Assembly (NCBI GenBank): GCA_050251615.1
Contig: JBFWMM010000002.1
Coordinates: 97,101 to 161,100, forward strand
Length of the DNA: 64,000 nt
Reading direction: 5' to 3'
Source of the DNA: Sedimentisphaera sp050251615
Lineage (GTDB): Bacteria > Planctomycetota > Phycisphaerae > Sedimentisphaerales > Sedimentisphaeraceae
In this document: piece after piece, positions 51,628-60,700 of the stretch
Numbering within the stretch: position 1 is the first letter of the stretch
How the letters are laid out: each line of letters begins with the position of its first letter
The notes under the pieces: generated by a model
Seen by the model: only the letters and a program-made list of their open reading frames with translations
What the model was told of the DNA's origin: nothing
Database searches by the model: none
Position numbers and translations under genes: made by a program

Positions 51628-52987
51628 TGTTCGCGTCATAGCCAAAGCGACATTCTTTCAGATGGTGAGGATGAAGGTGGCGCTTGCGCTCATCATCATC
51701 CTTTTTGCGGTAATTCCGTATCTTGCACTGAATATCGTGGGCGATGGCTCGCTCCTCGGGCGCCTGCAAACATTCTCCAGCTATGCACTTTCGCTTGTGA
51801 GCCTGATCCTCTGCCTGCTCACGGTTACCCTCTCCTGCTTTGCCCTCTCCGGTGACATCAAGGGTATGCAGATTTTCAACCTCATCACAAAACCCGTTGC
51901 CAGGTATGAGATTCTGCTGGGTAAGTTTTGCGGCGTGATGTTGCTGAATACTGCATTTCTTGTACTTTTCAGCGGGCTTGTGTACCTCATAACGATGAAC
52001 ATTCCGCGGTTCACCTCACCCGACCGCGATGAGCTTGCCCGCGCTAACGACGAATTTTACATCGCCCGTACGGCAGTTCTTGCCGATTTCGATGAAAAGG
52101 CGTTCAAGCTCAAAGCACGTGATGATTATTACAGGCTCAGGGAGCTGGAGCAGCTGCCGCGCGAAAATATGACGCTCGACCAGTTCGTCAAGGGCGCTGT
52201 TTCGAGGATGAAATACGGCGAAAGCTCCGTTGCCGATGGCGAGGTAAAGCGCTGGACTTTCCGCAATATCAAACCGAAAGCCGGAGATAATTACATCTAC
52301 CTTCGCTTCAAGCTTGAAGCGTCCAGCTCGCCTCCGGATAATATGATCAGCGGCAGGTGGGTTGTGGGCGATTTGCGCCAGATGGACAACCCCCAGAAAG
52401 AGCAGACGCCAATCTACGACAGCTACCTCCGCAGAGACGCGATTAAGGTTTCGCACGAGCTCAAAATTCCCTCATCGACCGTTGCTTCAGATGGTATTGT
52501 GAATGTGGAGTTTCAGAATGTTTACAACGGCACAACCATAATCCCGCAGGAGATTGAGGTTCTGTACAGGAGCGGCTCTTTCGGAGCTAATTTCTTCAAG
52601 GCAAATCTGCTGATTTTAGTGCGTTTATTTTTCCTTACAGCACTCGGCGTCGCTTTGACAACCTGGCTTTCATTTCCCGTGGCCTTTTTTGTGGCCGTGG
52701 TAATCTATATCACAGGCTCTGTACACGGCTTCATTTTCGAGGCCATTGACGACCTCGGCACGCAGGCCGGCATTGTGTACGCGCTGACAGTCAAGCCGCT
52801 GCTGTATATAATGCCCTCGTTTGATGGAGACAGCAACCCCGCGGCAATGATACTTTCAGCTCGTATGATAAGCTGGCTCTACATCTTCAAGATGTTTGCG
52901 ATAACAGCGGTAATAAAAGGCGGAGCGATGCTGGGCCTCGGTGCGCTCATTTTCAACAAGAGAGAAGTGGCAAAGGTAACTGTTTAG
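51620..52987 (+). CDS. ABC-2 type permease with large extracytoplasmic loop
   Basis: The 455-residue protein has helices at about 15-35 (VALALIIILFAVIPYLALNI), 55-75 (LSLVSLILCLLTVTLSCFAL), 100-120, and four in the C-terminal third (ILVRLFFLTALGVALTTWLS, VAFFVAVVIYITGSVHGFIF and after). A soluble loop of about 200 residues (PRFTSPDRDELARANDEFYI ...) lies between. The motif GDIKGMQIFNLITKPVARYE is a NosY-like ABC-2 element. It overlaps the ATPase before it and abuts the next gene by one base. Cargo is not apparent. Confidence 0.87.
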   Translation: MRNVRVIAKATFFQMVRMKVALALIIILFAVIPYLALNIVGDGSLLGRLQTFSSYALSLVSLILCLLTVTLSCFALSGDIKGMQIFNLITKPVARYEILLGKFCGVMLLNTAFLVLFSGLVYLITMNIPRFTSPDRDELARANDEFYIARTAVLADFDEKAFKLKARDDYYRLRELEQLPRENMTLDQFVKGAVSRMKYGESSVADGEVKRWTFRNIKPKAGDNYIYLRFKLEASSSPPDNMISGRWVVGDLRQMDNPQKEQTPIYDSYLRRDAIKVSHELKIPSSTVASDGIVNVEFQNVYNGTTIIPQEIEVLYRSGSFGANFFKANLLILVRLFFLTALGVALTTWLSFPVAFFVAVVIYITGSVHGFIFEAIDDLGTQAGIVYALTVKPLLYIMPSFDGDSNPAAMILSARMISWLYIFKMFAITAVIKGGAMLGLGALIFNKREVAKVTV

Positions 52988-52988
52988 A

Positions 52989-54842
52989 ATGAGATTCAAG
53001 TCTTTAATCATATATCTTCTGCTTGTGTCTTTTGGCGCAGGCCTCCTCTACACCGCCTCAACGCGCCTTTCGAGCCTTCAAGCGGAACGTAAGGAGTTCG
53101 GGCTTGTAGCCAATGAACCTCTCGAAAACGCGCCTCCTTCGCTGGCCTTTGCGACAGTTGCGATGGGAGCTTTCCGCGGGCTTGTTGTCGATGTTCTCTG
53201 GATGAGAGCAGACAGGCTCAAGGAGGAAGGTAAGTTTTTCGACGCCAAGCAGCTTGCAGACTGGATTACTGTTATGCAACCACGTTTCAGCGCTGTATGG
53301 GATTTTCAGGCGTGGAATATGGCATACAACATATCCGTGGCAATGCCGGCCTCCGAGCCGGAGGAGCGCTGGAAATGGGTTCGCAATGGTTATGAGTTGC
53401 TCAGAGACAAGGGCATTGAGCAGAATCCGCATTCGATAATGCTCTATCGCTCGCTGGCTTGGATATTCCAACATAAGATTTCCGGCGTAACGGACGATGT
53501 ACATAAGTACTACAAAATACAGCTCTCCAACGCTGTACGCCCGCTGATTGAGCCGAACACAAATGAGCATTTCGAGCAGCTCCGGCAGGCGCCTCTCACA
53601 CTTACCGAGCTTATAGATTCGAGCGAAGAGGTGGCGCAGCTTGTGGCGAAGATGAAAAAAGCTTCGCCGGAAGTTTTCGGCGATGAGATAGAAGACACCG
53701 ATTTTTCAGGCAGAATGTTTGCCATTCTCGGCAGTGCGGGGCAGGGTTTTCCGATTCCTCTTGTACAGGTGTTCAACGACAACATCGAAACAGAGCCCTT
53801 CGACAAGATCGTTGTGTTTTGTCAGGCGAATCTGCTACGCAACACGTGGAAATTTGACATCGACCGAATGATACGGATAAACAATATGTACGGCCCTGTT
53901 GACCTGACCACAGGCGAGAAGCAGCCCATGAGCTGGGAGCATCCTGATGCCCATGCGATTTACTGGGCGCAAACCGGCCTCGAAATCGCCGGCAATAAGG
54001 ACGAATACTCTCTCGATGAGCTCAACACCGACAGAATTATCTTCCACAGCCTCAAAAACCTTTATCGCTACGGTAAGGAAGTTATATACAATGTCCCCAT
54101 GCTGCTTCCGCGCCCGGAGACCGATGTCCAGCAGGGCAACCTCGACACCGGCGAGGTGCAGGAGCAATATACCGTCGGCCAGACTCTCTACCTCCTGCCC
54201 GACCTGCGTATGTTCGATTCGTACAATCAGGCTCATCTCGACAGGATAGACAAGTACAGCAAGTTCAATGACGAGGGCGTAAAGGAAGTTAACGTGCGAC
54301 CGCTTAAAAACGGACACAGAAACATACTCGAAGACGCCATCTTTACGCTCTATATGGCAGGGCATATCAAGAAGGCAACTGAAGCCTTCACCCAGTTGCG
54401 CGAGCTCTATCCTACAGAGGATAACGATATGCCTTTGCAGTCGTTCTGCCGCGCCAGAATGAAAGATGAGCTCGACGGCCTCACGATTACAGACGCCAGA
54501 GAGATGGTGCTTATGATGCTTCGCGAGGCGTATTTCAGGTATGCCGTGGGCGATGACGATATGAGCAGTGCGCGCGAAAATATGGCGAAAAGCGTCTGCC
54601 AGTACTACCTTCAGAGCTTTGGCACTGAAGATGTTGACAGGGCCATGTTGCCTTCTATCGGCAAGCTTCGCTACATGGCGCTGATACAGTTCCTTCAAGA
54701 CGGGTACTACCCCGAAAACCTTCGTCAGTCATTGCTTGCGAGAATCCAGAATGAGCGCCCCGAGCTGTACGAACAACTCGAAAAGGAACGCCTTAACGAG
54801 CAGACAGCGGCGGAGAAAATGAAGGAAGCTTCAAAGCCCTGA
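52989..54842 (+). CDS. Membrane-anchored protein of unknown function, follows the ABC-2 pair
   Basis: I do not recognise a named family. The 617-residue protein has one N-terminal helix (IIYLLLVSFGAGLLYT), then a helical region with TPR-like spacing in FRGLVVDVLWMRADRLKEEG, KFFDAKQLADWITVMQPRFS, and ILEDAIFTLYMAGHIKKATE, EAFTQLRELYPTEDNDM. The body is soluble and probably extracytoplasmic. It begins one base after the permease and ends 43 before the helicase. Planctomycete genomes often pair such proteins with ABC-2 exporters, but I cannot prove a shared role. Confidence 0.75.
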   Translation: MRFKSLIIYLLLVSFGAGLLYTASTRLSSLQAERKEFGLVANEPLENAPPSLAFATVAMGAFRGLVVDVLWMRADRLKEEGKFFDAKQLADWITVMQPRFSAVWDFQAWNMAYNISVAMPASEPEERWKWVRNGYELLRDKGIEQNPHSIMLYRSLAWIFQHKISGVTDDVHKYYKIQLSNAVRPLIEPNTNEHFEQLRQAPLTLTELIDSSEEVAQLVAKMKKASPEVFGDEIEDTDFSGRMFAILGSAGQGFPIPLVQVFNDNIETEPFDKIVVFCQANLLRNTWKFDIDRMIRINNMYGPVDLTTGEKQPMSWEHPDAHAIYWAQTGLEIAGNKDEYSLDELNTDRIIFHSLKNLYRYGKEVIYNVPMLLPRPETDVQQGNLDTGEVQEQYTVGQTLYLLPDLRMFDSYNQAHLDRIDKYSKFNDEGVKEVNVRPLKNGHRNILEDAIFTLYMAGHIKKATEAFTQLRELYPTEDNDMPLQSFCRARMKDELDGLTITDAREMVLMMLREAYFRYAVGDDDMSSARENMAKSVCQYYLQSFGTEDVDRAMLPSIGKLRYMALIQFLQDGYYPENLRQSLLARIQNERPELYEQLEKERLNEQTAAEKMKEASKP

Positions 54843-54885
54843 TTGGAGGGGCGGTAAACCGACACTCAATAAATAAGGGATTGAT

Positions 54886-57084
54886 ATGGCTCTGCCATTC
54901 TCACTTGACCAGCTCACGGCCGCCCAGCGGGCGGCCGTTGAACACAAAGACGGTCCGTTGCTTGTGATAGCAGGCCCGGGCAGTGGAAAAACAAGAACGA
55001 TAACCTGCCGTATTGCAAGGCTTATCGACAGCGGCGTTGCGCCGTACAATATCTGCGCCATAACCTTTACCAACAAGGCTGCGGAAGAGATGCGCGAGAG
55101 GGTTGCTCAGATGGGCGTGCCGCGCGGGACGCATGTGAGTACGTTTCATTCGCTCTGCGTGAGAATACTCAGGCAGTACGCCGAGCAGGCCGGCCTGAAT
55201 CCGAATTTCAGCATTTACTCCGATTCCGAGCAGAAGAGCTGCATTAAGGACATCATCAAAAATATGGGGCAGTCTTCGACCAACTTCCCGCCGGCGAGGG
55301 TGCTTGGATACATTTCCAACTACAAAAACGACCTGCTCCTTCCCGATGATGTTGACGCTTTCGCGGAGAGCTTTCAGCAGAAAATTGTCGCGAAGATTTA
55401 CCACAGTTATCAGAATCGCCTGAAAAGCAACAACGCCGTTGATTTTGACGACTTGCTGATGAAGGTTGCTTTTCTGTTCAAAGAAAAGCCCGAGGTACGC
55501 AGGCAACTTGGCGAGAGGTTCAGATATATTCTCGTGGATGAGTATCAGGACACAAACAACGCGCAGTACCAGATCGCCAAAGGGCTCGCTTCTGTCTATG
55601 GCAACCTCTGCGTTACCGGCGACCCCGACCAGTCCATCTACAAATGGCGCGGCGCAGATCTGCGAATCATAATGGAGTTTGAGAAGGACTGGCCGCATGC
55701 GAAGGTTGTGAAACTGGAGGAAAACTTTCGTTCCTGCCCGAGCATACTCAGGGCCGCCGATAAGCTCATCGCGCAAAACCTGCACAGAAAACCCAAGCGC
55801 CTTATACCCGTTCGTAGCGAATCGAACGAGATAAGCGTAAACACGTACGACAGTGATTCCGAGGAGGCGATGAGCGTTGCCGCGAGCATTAACAGGATGA
55901 TCAGCGCCGGCACAGACCCGAACGAAATTGCCGTACTGTACCGCGTAAACTCCATGAGCCGCTCGATAGAGGAGGCTTTCATCCGTCAGCGTGTGCCATA
56001 CGTGGTTGTGAGGGGTGTGGAGTTCTATAATCGCAAGGAAATCAAGGATATGCTTGGCTATCTCAAGCTGATAAGCAATCCGAGCGATACTGTCGCGCTT
56101 GAGCGCGTGATAAACACCCCCGCCCGCGGCATAGGCAATACCACCGTTGAAAGGCTCAAAAGGGCGGCAATGTTCGGCCGAAAGCAGCTGTGGGAAGTTG
56201 TCTGTAACCCGCAGGAAGCCGAGGGGCTCAGCGCCGCGGCGGTGGAGAAGGTGTCCGATTTCTCGCGTATGATAAAGGACTTCTGTAAATTTGCCGCCTC
56301 TGATGAATTCAGTGTGGCAGAGCTCATTGAGAGGATATATAGTAAGAGCGGCCTCGAAATCGCGTACAAAAACGCCAAAGACAGCGAAGCGGATGCGATG
56401 AACAATATCGAGGAGCTGATTAACAGCGCCTCTTTCTATGACGTTCAGGAGCGTGAACAGCGGGCGACCCTCGAAGATTATCTCCAGATGATTTCGCTCT
56501 ACAGCGATTCCGATGCGTACAAATCCGATAGCGGAAAAGTGTCTCTGATGACGCTTCACGCAGCCAAGGGGCTGGAATTTGACAACGTCTATATTATTGG
56601 CCTCGAGCAGGGCGTTCTGCCGCATGAGCGCAGCGAGGGCAACCCCGAGGAGCTTGAGGAAGAGCGAAGACTGTTTTTTGTCGGCATAACACGCGCGCGG
56701 CTGAATCTCGCAATCAGCAGGACAAAATACCGCAATATCCGCGGCCAGCAGATAAGGGCTATGCAGTCTGTTTTTCTTTCGGAAGCAGGCCTCACGACCG
56801 AGGAGCCAAGCCGGTACCCGAGCGAGCCGGCCGGCTGGCGCACGACATCCTCATACTACGACAAGCCCTCCTGTACGCCTGCAAAGAAGCCGGCTCACAG
56901 CTCTACGGCATCGTCAGATTTACAAGCGGCCTTCAAAAAGGGTATGGCCGTAAGGCACTCGAAATTCGGCACGGGAATCGTGATTAACTGCGTGGAAAAG
57001 AGCGGCGACAGTGTTGTAACAGTACAGTTTAAGGGTCAGACGAAAACTCTTATCCAGAGGTATGCAAAGCTTGAAAAGATATAG
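54886..57084 (+). CDS. UvrD/PcrA-type superfamily 1 DNA helicase
   Basis: The 732-residue protein has all SF1A motifs: Q-motif (LTAAQRAAVEHKDGPLLVIA), Walker A GPGSGKTRTI, ITFTNKAAEEMRERV (Ia), Walker B VDEYQDTNNAQY, GDPDQSIYKWRGAD (III), EENFRSCPSIL (IV), LMTLHAAKGLEFDNVYIIG (V) and VGITRARLNLAISR (VI). The basic C-terminal domain (GMAVRHSKFGTGIVINCVEK) matches PcrA. It unwinds DNA in repair and plasmid replication. It ends the run of close-spaced genes from 44100; a functional tie to them is unlikely. Confidence 0.95.
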   Translation: MALPFSLDQLTAAQRAAVEHKDGPLLVIAGPGSGKTRTITCRIARLIDSGVAPYNICAITFTNKAAEEMRERVAQMGVPRGTHVSTFHSLCVRILRQYAEQAGLNPNFSIYSDSEQKSCIKDIIKNMGQSSTNFPPARVLGYISNYKNDLLLPDDVDAFAESFQQKIVAKIYHSYQNRLKSNNAVDFDDLLMKVAFLFKEKPEVRRQLGERFRYILVDEYQDTNNAQYQIAKGLASVYGNLCVTGDPDQSIYKWRGADLRIIMEFEKDWPHAKVVKLEENFRSCPSILRAADKLIAQNLHRKPKRLIPVRSESNEISVNTYDSDSEEAMSVAASINRMISAGTDPNEIAVLYRVNSMSRSIEEAFIRQRVPYVVVRGVEFYNRKEIKDMLGYLKLISNPSDTVALERVINTPARGIGNTTVERLKRAAMFGRKQLWEVVCNPQEAEGLSAAAVEKVSDFSRMIKDFCKFAASDEFSVAELIERIYSKSGLEIAYKNAKDSEADAMNNIEELINSASFYDVQEREQRATLEDYLQMISLYSDSDAYKSDSGKVSLMTLHAAKGLEFDNVYIIGLEQGVLPHERSEGNPEELEEERRLFFVGITRARLNLAISRTKYRNIRGQQIRAMQSVFLSEAGLTTEEPSRYPSEPAGWRTTSSYYDKPSCTPAKKPAHSSTASSDLQAAFKKGMAVRHSKFGTGIVINCVEKSGDSVVTVQFKGQTKTLIQRYAKLEKI

Positions 57085-57210
57085 ATAGATGGTGCGCTGT
57101 GCATATTTACGCTTTGTTCTTTGCCGTAATTCTGTACAATGAAGCCGGTGCCCTCAGCCGGGGGCGAGAACGAATATGATATTTCTGTTTAACTTTAGAA
57201 ACTCGAATAT

Positions 57211-59529
57211 ATGCGAAAGATGATCTTTTCACTTTTCGTGGTAGTGCTGTTTTGTTCGGTGGTTGGTGCTGCCGAGCTGGAAGCTGAGAAGCTTGACAGC
57301 ATCTATTCACCCCAGACCGCCCAGACTTTCTTTGATATAGCTTGTGATATTCTGGAACCGGAATATGTCAACGTGAAAGAGGCTCGCGAGGCTATTATCC
57401 TTATCAAGGCTGCCCAGAAGCTCGATAAGACGATGAATATAATGTTGCCTCAAATGCTCAAGGCGGTGAACATTGACCAGGAAATGGACTACTCCGATGA
57501 TGTCAAACAGATGCTCTACCGCTATGTAACAGGGACAAGCGATTCTGAGATGGCGATGCAGGGCATACGCTACCTCCTCAGCAAAGCGCCCACGCGTGAA
57601 CGCAGGGAGCAGATTCTTGATGCCTTCAATAAAGACATCGGCTCAACGAACGACCAGTTCTCTTCCCAGCTCAGTACATATCTCGGCTCCCTCATCGCGG
57701 AGACCGGCAATTTTGATGAAGCCGTGAAGCATTTTAAAATCGCATACGAAAAGGACCCGTACAATGTCGTTGCATTTGAGCGTATAGCGGAGGTTGCTCC
57801 CGAATACGTTACTGTTTACAGCACAGGTCCGTACCTGCGAAAGAAGATTATCCTCGACCCGTACAGCCTCGAAATTGTGCTTGATTTTGCCGACTACTGT
57901 TTCAAACACGGTCTTTTCAATGTTGCCCGTGATACATACGGCTACGCGGCGGACGCGTTTGTCTATGAAAACCCCGACAAGAACATCCCCGAGAGAGTTT
58001 ATTTGCCGTGGGTGTTGAGCGCTTATAATGTAGAGCATGGCGAGGCGAACTGCCTGAAGATTATAAACCGTATCAGAGGGCAGGGTGATTTCAATATCGT
58101 GGTTGAATATATTTCGCTGATGAGCGAACCGCTTTCACGCTCCGAAAGACGCAACCGCCTCACCGAGCTTTCCACAATAGCAGAGCAGATGCTCCAGGGC
58201 GGCAACCCGTATGTTACGGAAGAGCAGCTTGCGTACTTTTATTTCTTCCTTGATAAAAACACCTCCCGTGGTGTGGAGATGGCCAAGCGAGCTTACGCGC
58301 GCAACACGAAGTCTGTTGATGTGCAGTCTCTCTACGGCTATTCCCTCTTGGAGTCGGGTGATGTGGCATCGGCGCTGGAGATTGTCGAGCCGCTTCGCAA
58401 CTACAACCAGATAGCAAGCTATACTTACGCTTTGGCGCAGTTCTCTATGGAGCAGGATAACGAAGCCTGCCGCACGCTGAGAGATCTCATCGAGATGGAG
58501 CCTGGCTCGCTCCTCGCAGAAAAGGCGTTCGAGCAGCTCGCAGACCACAATTCAACATACGTCTCTTCGTATGACACATACCTGCTCTATCAAAATCTGG
58601 AAAATTCATTCCAGGATTCAGTTACGCCGGTATTCTATAAGCCCGAAGATGTCATTACAACGAAACTCAGCCTCAGTGGCGTGGAATTCAGTTACGGCGC
58701 AGACCTGAGCCTCTACATCATCATAACCAACAACGGCAAGCAGCCGCTTGTTATCAACGATAACGCCTTCTTCAAGGGTAATATCGATGTGAAGGTGAAA
58801 ATTGTGGGCGATATTGACGGCATCAAGCCGATTGAGATCAAGAAGAAGATTACGCCCGTTTCACCCGTTCGCCCGGGCGGAACGCTATGCGTGCCTATAT
58901 ATATCAATAGCGAAGCACCGATGCTTGGCAGAATTCTGCAACAGTTTCCGCAGGCAAACCTCGTGATAACATTCCAGGCCTACTTCGACCCGTTTGAGAG
59001 TGAATCGGGCGAGCTGACAAGCAAGATTCTCCCCGCAACTACTACTGCCAAAAGGCTTGGAGTCGTTCTTACAGAGGAGCTTCTCGCCCAGCGCCTCGAT
59101 GCCCTCAACAAGGGCTACGCCGGCCAGAAAATAAATACGCTTCGTCTGCTTGACGGGCTTGTAGCTGAGAAGCTTGCCGCGAAGAAATACGGCGTGGTTT
59201 ACCGCAGAAACCCCTTCCCCGACAGCGCTTTGTCAAAGGCGTTTGATATGAGCATCGACGATATGAACTGGCAGGTAAAATTCCTTATGCTGAATGTCCT
59301 TCGCGGGGCAGATCAGTCTTTCGATGCGAAACTGAAATTCTCCGGAGCGCTTGACGATGATGAGTGGCCAATCAGGTTGCTTTCTCTTTACGCCCTTACC
59401 AACATCCCGCAGAGTGATGATTTCCAGAAAGTGCTTGACTGGATGTATCAGGCCGATGAAGAGGAGCTCATCAGACAGATGGCTCTGATTTCAGGCGCGG
59501 TTCCTGCGATTGTAGAAGAGGAGTATTAA
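57211..59529 (+). CDS. Secreted helical-repeat protein of unknown function
   Basis: The 772-residue protein has a signal peptide (RKMIFSLFVVVLFCSVVGAA) and no recognised enzyme domain. Much of it is helical with TPR-like pairs: GNFDEAVKHFKIAYEKDPYN, YGYSLLESGDVASALEIVEP, EQDNEACRTLRDLIEMEPGS. The C-terminal third is beta-rich (LYIIITNNGKQPLVIND, GTLCVPIYINSEAP) and then helical again. It is likely an export-side assembly factor. It begins 126 bases after the helicase and stands 11 bases before the DUF2752 gene. Confidence 0.75.
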   Translation: MRKMIFSLFVVVLFCSVVGAAELEAEKLDSIYSPQTAQTFFDIACDILEPEYVNVKEAREAIILIKAAQKLDKTMNIMLPQMLKAVNIDQEMDYSDDVKQMLYRYVTGTSDSEMAMQGIRYLLSKAPTRERREQILDAFNKDIGSTNDQFSSQLSTYLGSLIAETGNFDEAVKHFKIAYEKDPYNVVAFERIAEVAPEYVTVYSTGPYLRKKIILDPYSLEIVLDFADYCFKHGLFNVARDTYGYAADAFVYENPDKNIPERVYLPWVLSAYNVEHGEANCLKIINRIRGQGDFNIVVEYISLMSEPLSRSERRNRLTELSTIAEQMLQGGNPYVTEEQLAYFYFFLDKNTSRGVEMAKRAYARNTKSVDVQSLYGYSLLESGDVASALEIVEPLRNYNQIASYTYALAQFSMEQDNEACRTLRDLIEMEPGSLLAEKAFEQLADHNSTYVSSYDTYLLYQNLENSFQDSVTPVFYKPEDVITTKLSLSGVEFSYGADLSLYIIITNNGKQPLVINDNAFFKGNIDVKVKIVGDIDGIKPIEIKKKITPVSPVRPGGTLCVPIYINSEAPMLGRILQQFPQANLVITFQAYFDPFESESGELTSKILPATTTAKRLGVVLTEELLAQRLDALNKGYAGQKINTLRLLDGLVAEKLAAKKYGVVYRRNPFPDSALSKAFDMSIDDMNWQVKFLMLNVLRGADQSFDAKLKFSGALDDDEWPIRLLSLYALTNIPQSDDFQKVLDWMYQADEEELIRQMALISGAVPAIVEEEY

Positions 59530-59540
59530 GGAAAAAATCA

Positions 59541-59951
59541 TTGAACACGGTACGTAAGGTTTTTCTGCTGGGCTTCTGCTTTATTACAGCAGGCTGGGGG
59601 CTTGCCGGAGCCTTTGCAGCAGGATTTCTTGAAGGTGAGTCGGTGTTCGGGATATGCGGTTTTGAACAGGTTCACGGCTTGCCGTGCCCCTTTTGCTCCA
59701 TGACGAGCGCCTTTGTGCTGTTCGCCAAGGGCAGGTTCGCTGCTTCTTTTGCCGAGCAGCCGGCAGGGTTTATGCTGGCTTTGCTCAGCATTGTACTGTG
59801 GTGCGTGAGTCTGTACGCTTTGAGCGGTGCCGGGCGCCTGAAAAGGGCGGCGGCATTGTTTACAAAGCGAAGAATTGTAGTTGCTGTCTTGTTGATGGCG
59901 CTGTTTACTCTGGCCGTATGGCTGTGGAAAATAACGCAGTACAGGCTCTGA
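59541..59951 (+). CDS. DUF2752 membrane protein
   Basis: The 136-residue protein starts with TTG 59541 (AAGGAAA upstream). The DUF2752 motif is FEQVHGLPCPFCSMTSAFVL, with two cysteines and the helices before and after it. The usual GLPCPGCGxTRA is altered to GLPCPFCSMTSA. Three to four membrane helices are predicted. Function is unknown; in other bacteria it occurs near secretion and lipoprotein genes, as here. Confidence 0.85.
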   Translation: MNTVRKVFLLGFCFITAGWGLAGAFAAGFLEGESVFGICGFEQVHGLPCPFCSMTSAFVLFAKGRFAASFAEQPAGFMLALLSIVLWCVSLYALSGAGRLKRAAALFTKRRIVVAVLLMALFTLAVWLWKITQYRL

Positions 59952-59983
59952 AGCCTCTGTTGCGAATGATAGAGAGTTTGGAT

Positions 59984-60652
59984 ATGAAAAATAAAATAAT
60001 GCTTCTTGTCTTACTGCTCGCGGCGTTGTTGCCGGCAGGGGGCTGTTCGATAGCCAGTATTCTGCTGAGCGGCAATGAGCCTGCCAGGATTGACAGGGAG
60101 TACGACATCGCCGCCGACATGCAGAATGGCGAGAAGATTTTCGTGTATGTCGCGCAGCCATCTTATATAGATACGCCCGTCAGCATACGCAAGCAGATGG
60201 CTGATAACGTTGAGGCGTATCTCAAAACCTACTTCGAGGACAGCTACATTGAGGGCAATATCCTCACCTACCGCGACTACAACGAGCTTGAATCGCTCGC
60301 CGCGGGCTTCGACCCCGCCGCAAAGGCAAAGGAGCTGGGTGCTTCAAAATTACTCTACATAGAGTTGATGAAGCTCGATATGCTTAAGCTTTCCCAGCTC
60401 GGCTATTACTCGGCTTCAATGAAGGTGGCAGCGTTATACTACGATGTTTCTACGGGAGAAAAGCTCTGGCCGGAGAAAGAGAAGTACAATATCACAAGCT
60501 ACGACATAGAATGTGAAAAAGACGTAGAAAAAACATGTTCAAGGCTTGCAACTGCAAATGCACATTGTATATTAAGACATTTTTACGACTGTGAGCGAAA
60601 TAAGTACAGGATAGCTGATGAGCTGGCCGATACGAGTTTTGGAGAGTGGTAA
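59984..60652 (+). CDS. Predicted lipoprotein of unknown function
   Basis: I start at ATG 59984, which gives a clear lipoprotein signal (MKNKIMLLVLLLAALLPAGG followed by C). The 222-residue product has alpha/beta content (GEKIFVYVAQPSYIDTPVSI, AKELGASKLLYIELMKLDML, ALYYDVSTGEKLWPEKEKYN). The LYIEL..L region resembles outer-membrane-assembly proteins of the LPS/efflux type, but no firm family. A longer frame from 59684 overlaps the DUF2752 gene and is not believed. Confidence 0.75.
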   Translation: MKNKIMLLVLLLAALLPAGGCSIASILLSGNEPARIDREYDIAADMQNGEKIFVYVAQPSYIDTPVSIRKQMADNVEAYLKTYFEDSYIEGNILTYRDYNELESLAAGFDPAAKAKELGASKLLYIELMKLDMLKLSQLGYYSASMKVAALYYDVSTGEKLWPEKEKYNITSYDIECEKDVEKTCSRLATANAHCILRHFYDCERNKYRIADELADTSFGEW

Positions 60653-60700
60653 ACAAAGACAATATTAACAGCTTTTAACAAAGCGCTTGGAGAACTGTAA

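Noticed and set aside
54901..56625. 574-codon minus-strand ORF opposite the helicase
   Set aside because: The helicase frame has every SF1 motif; the antisense frame shows none and arises from codon bias.
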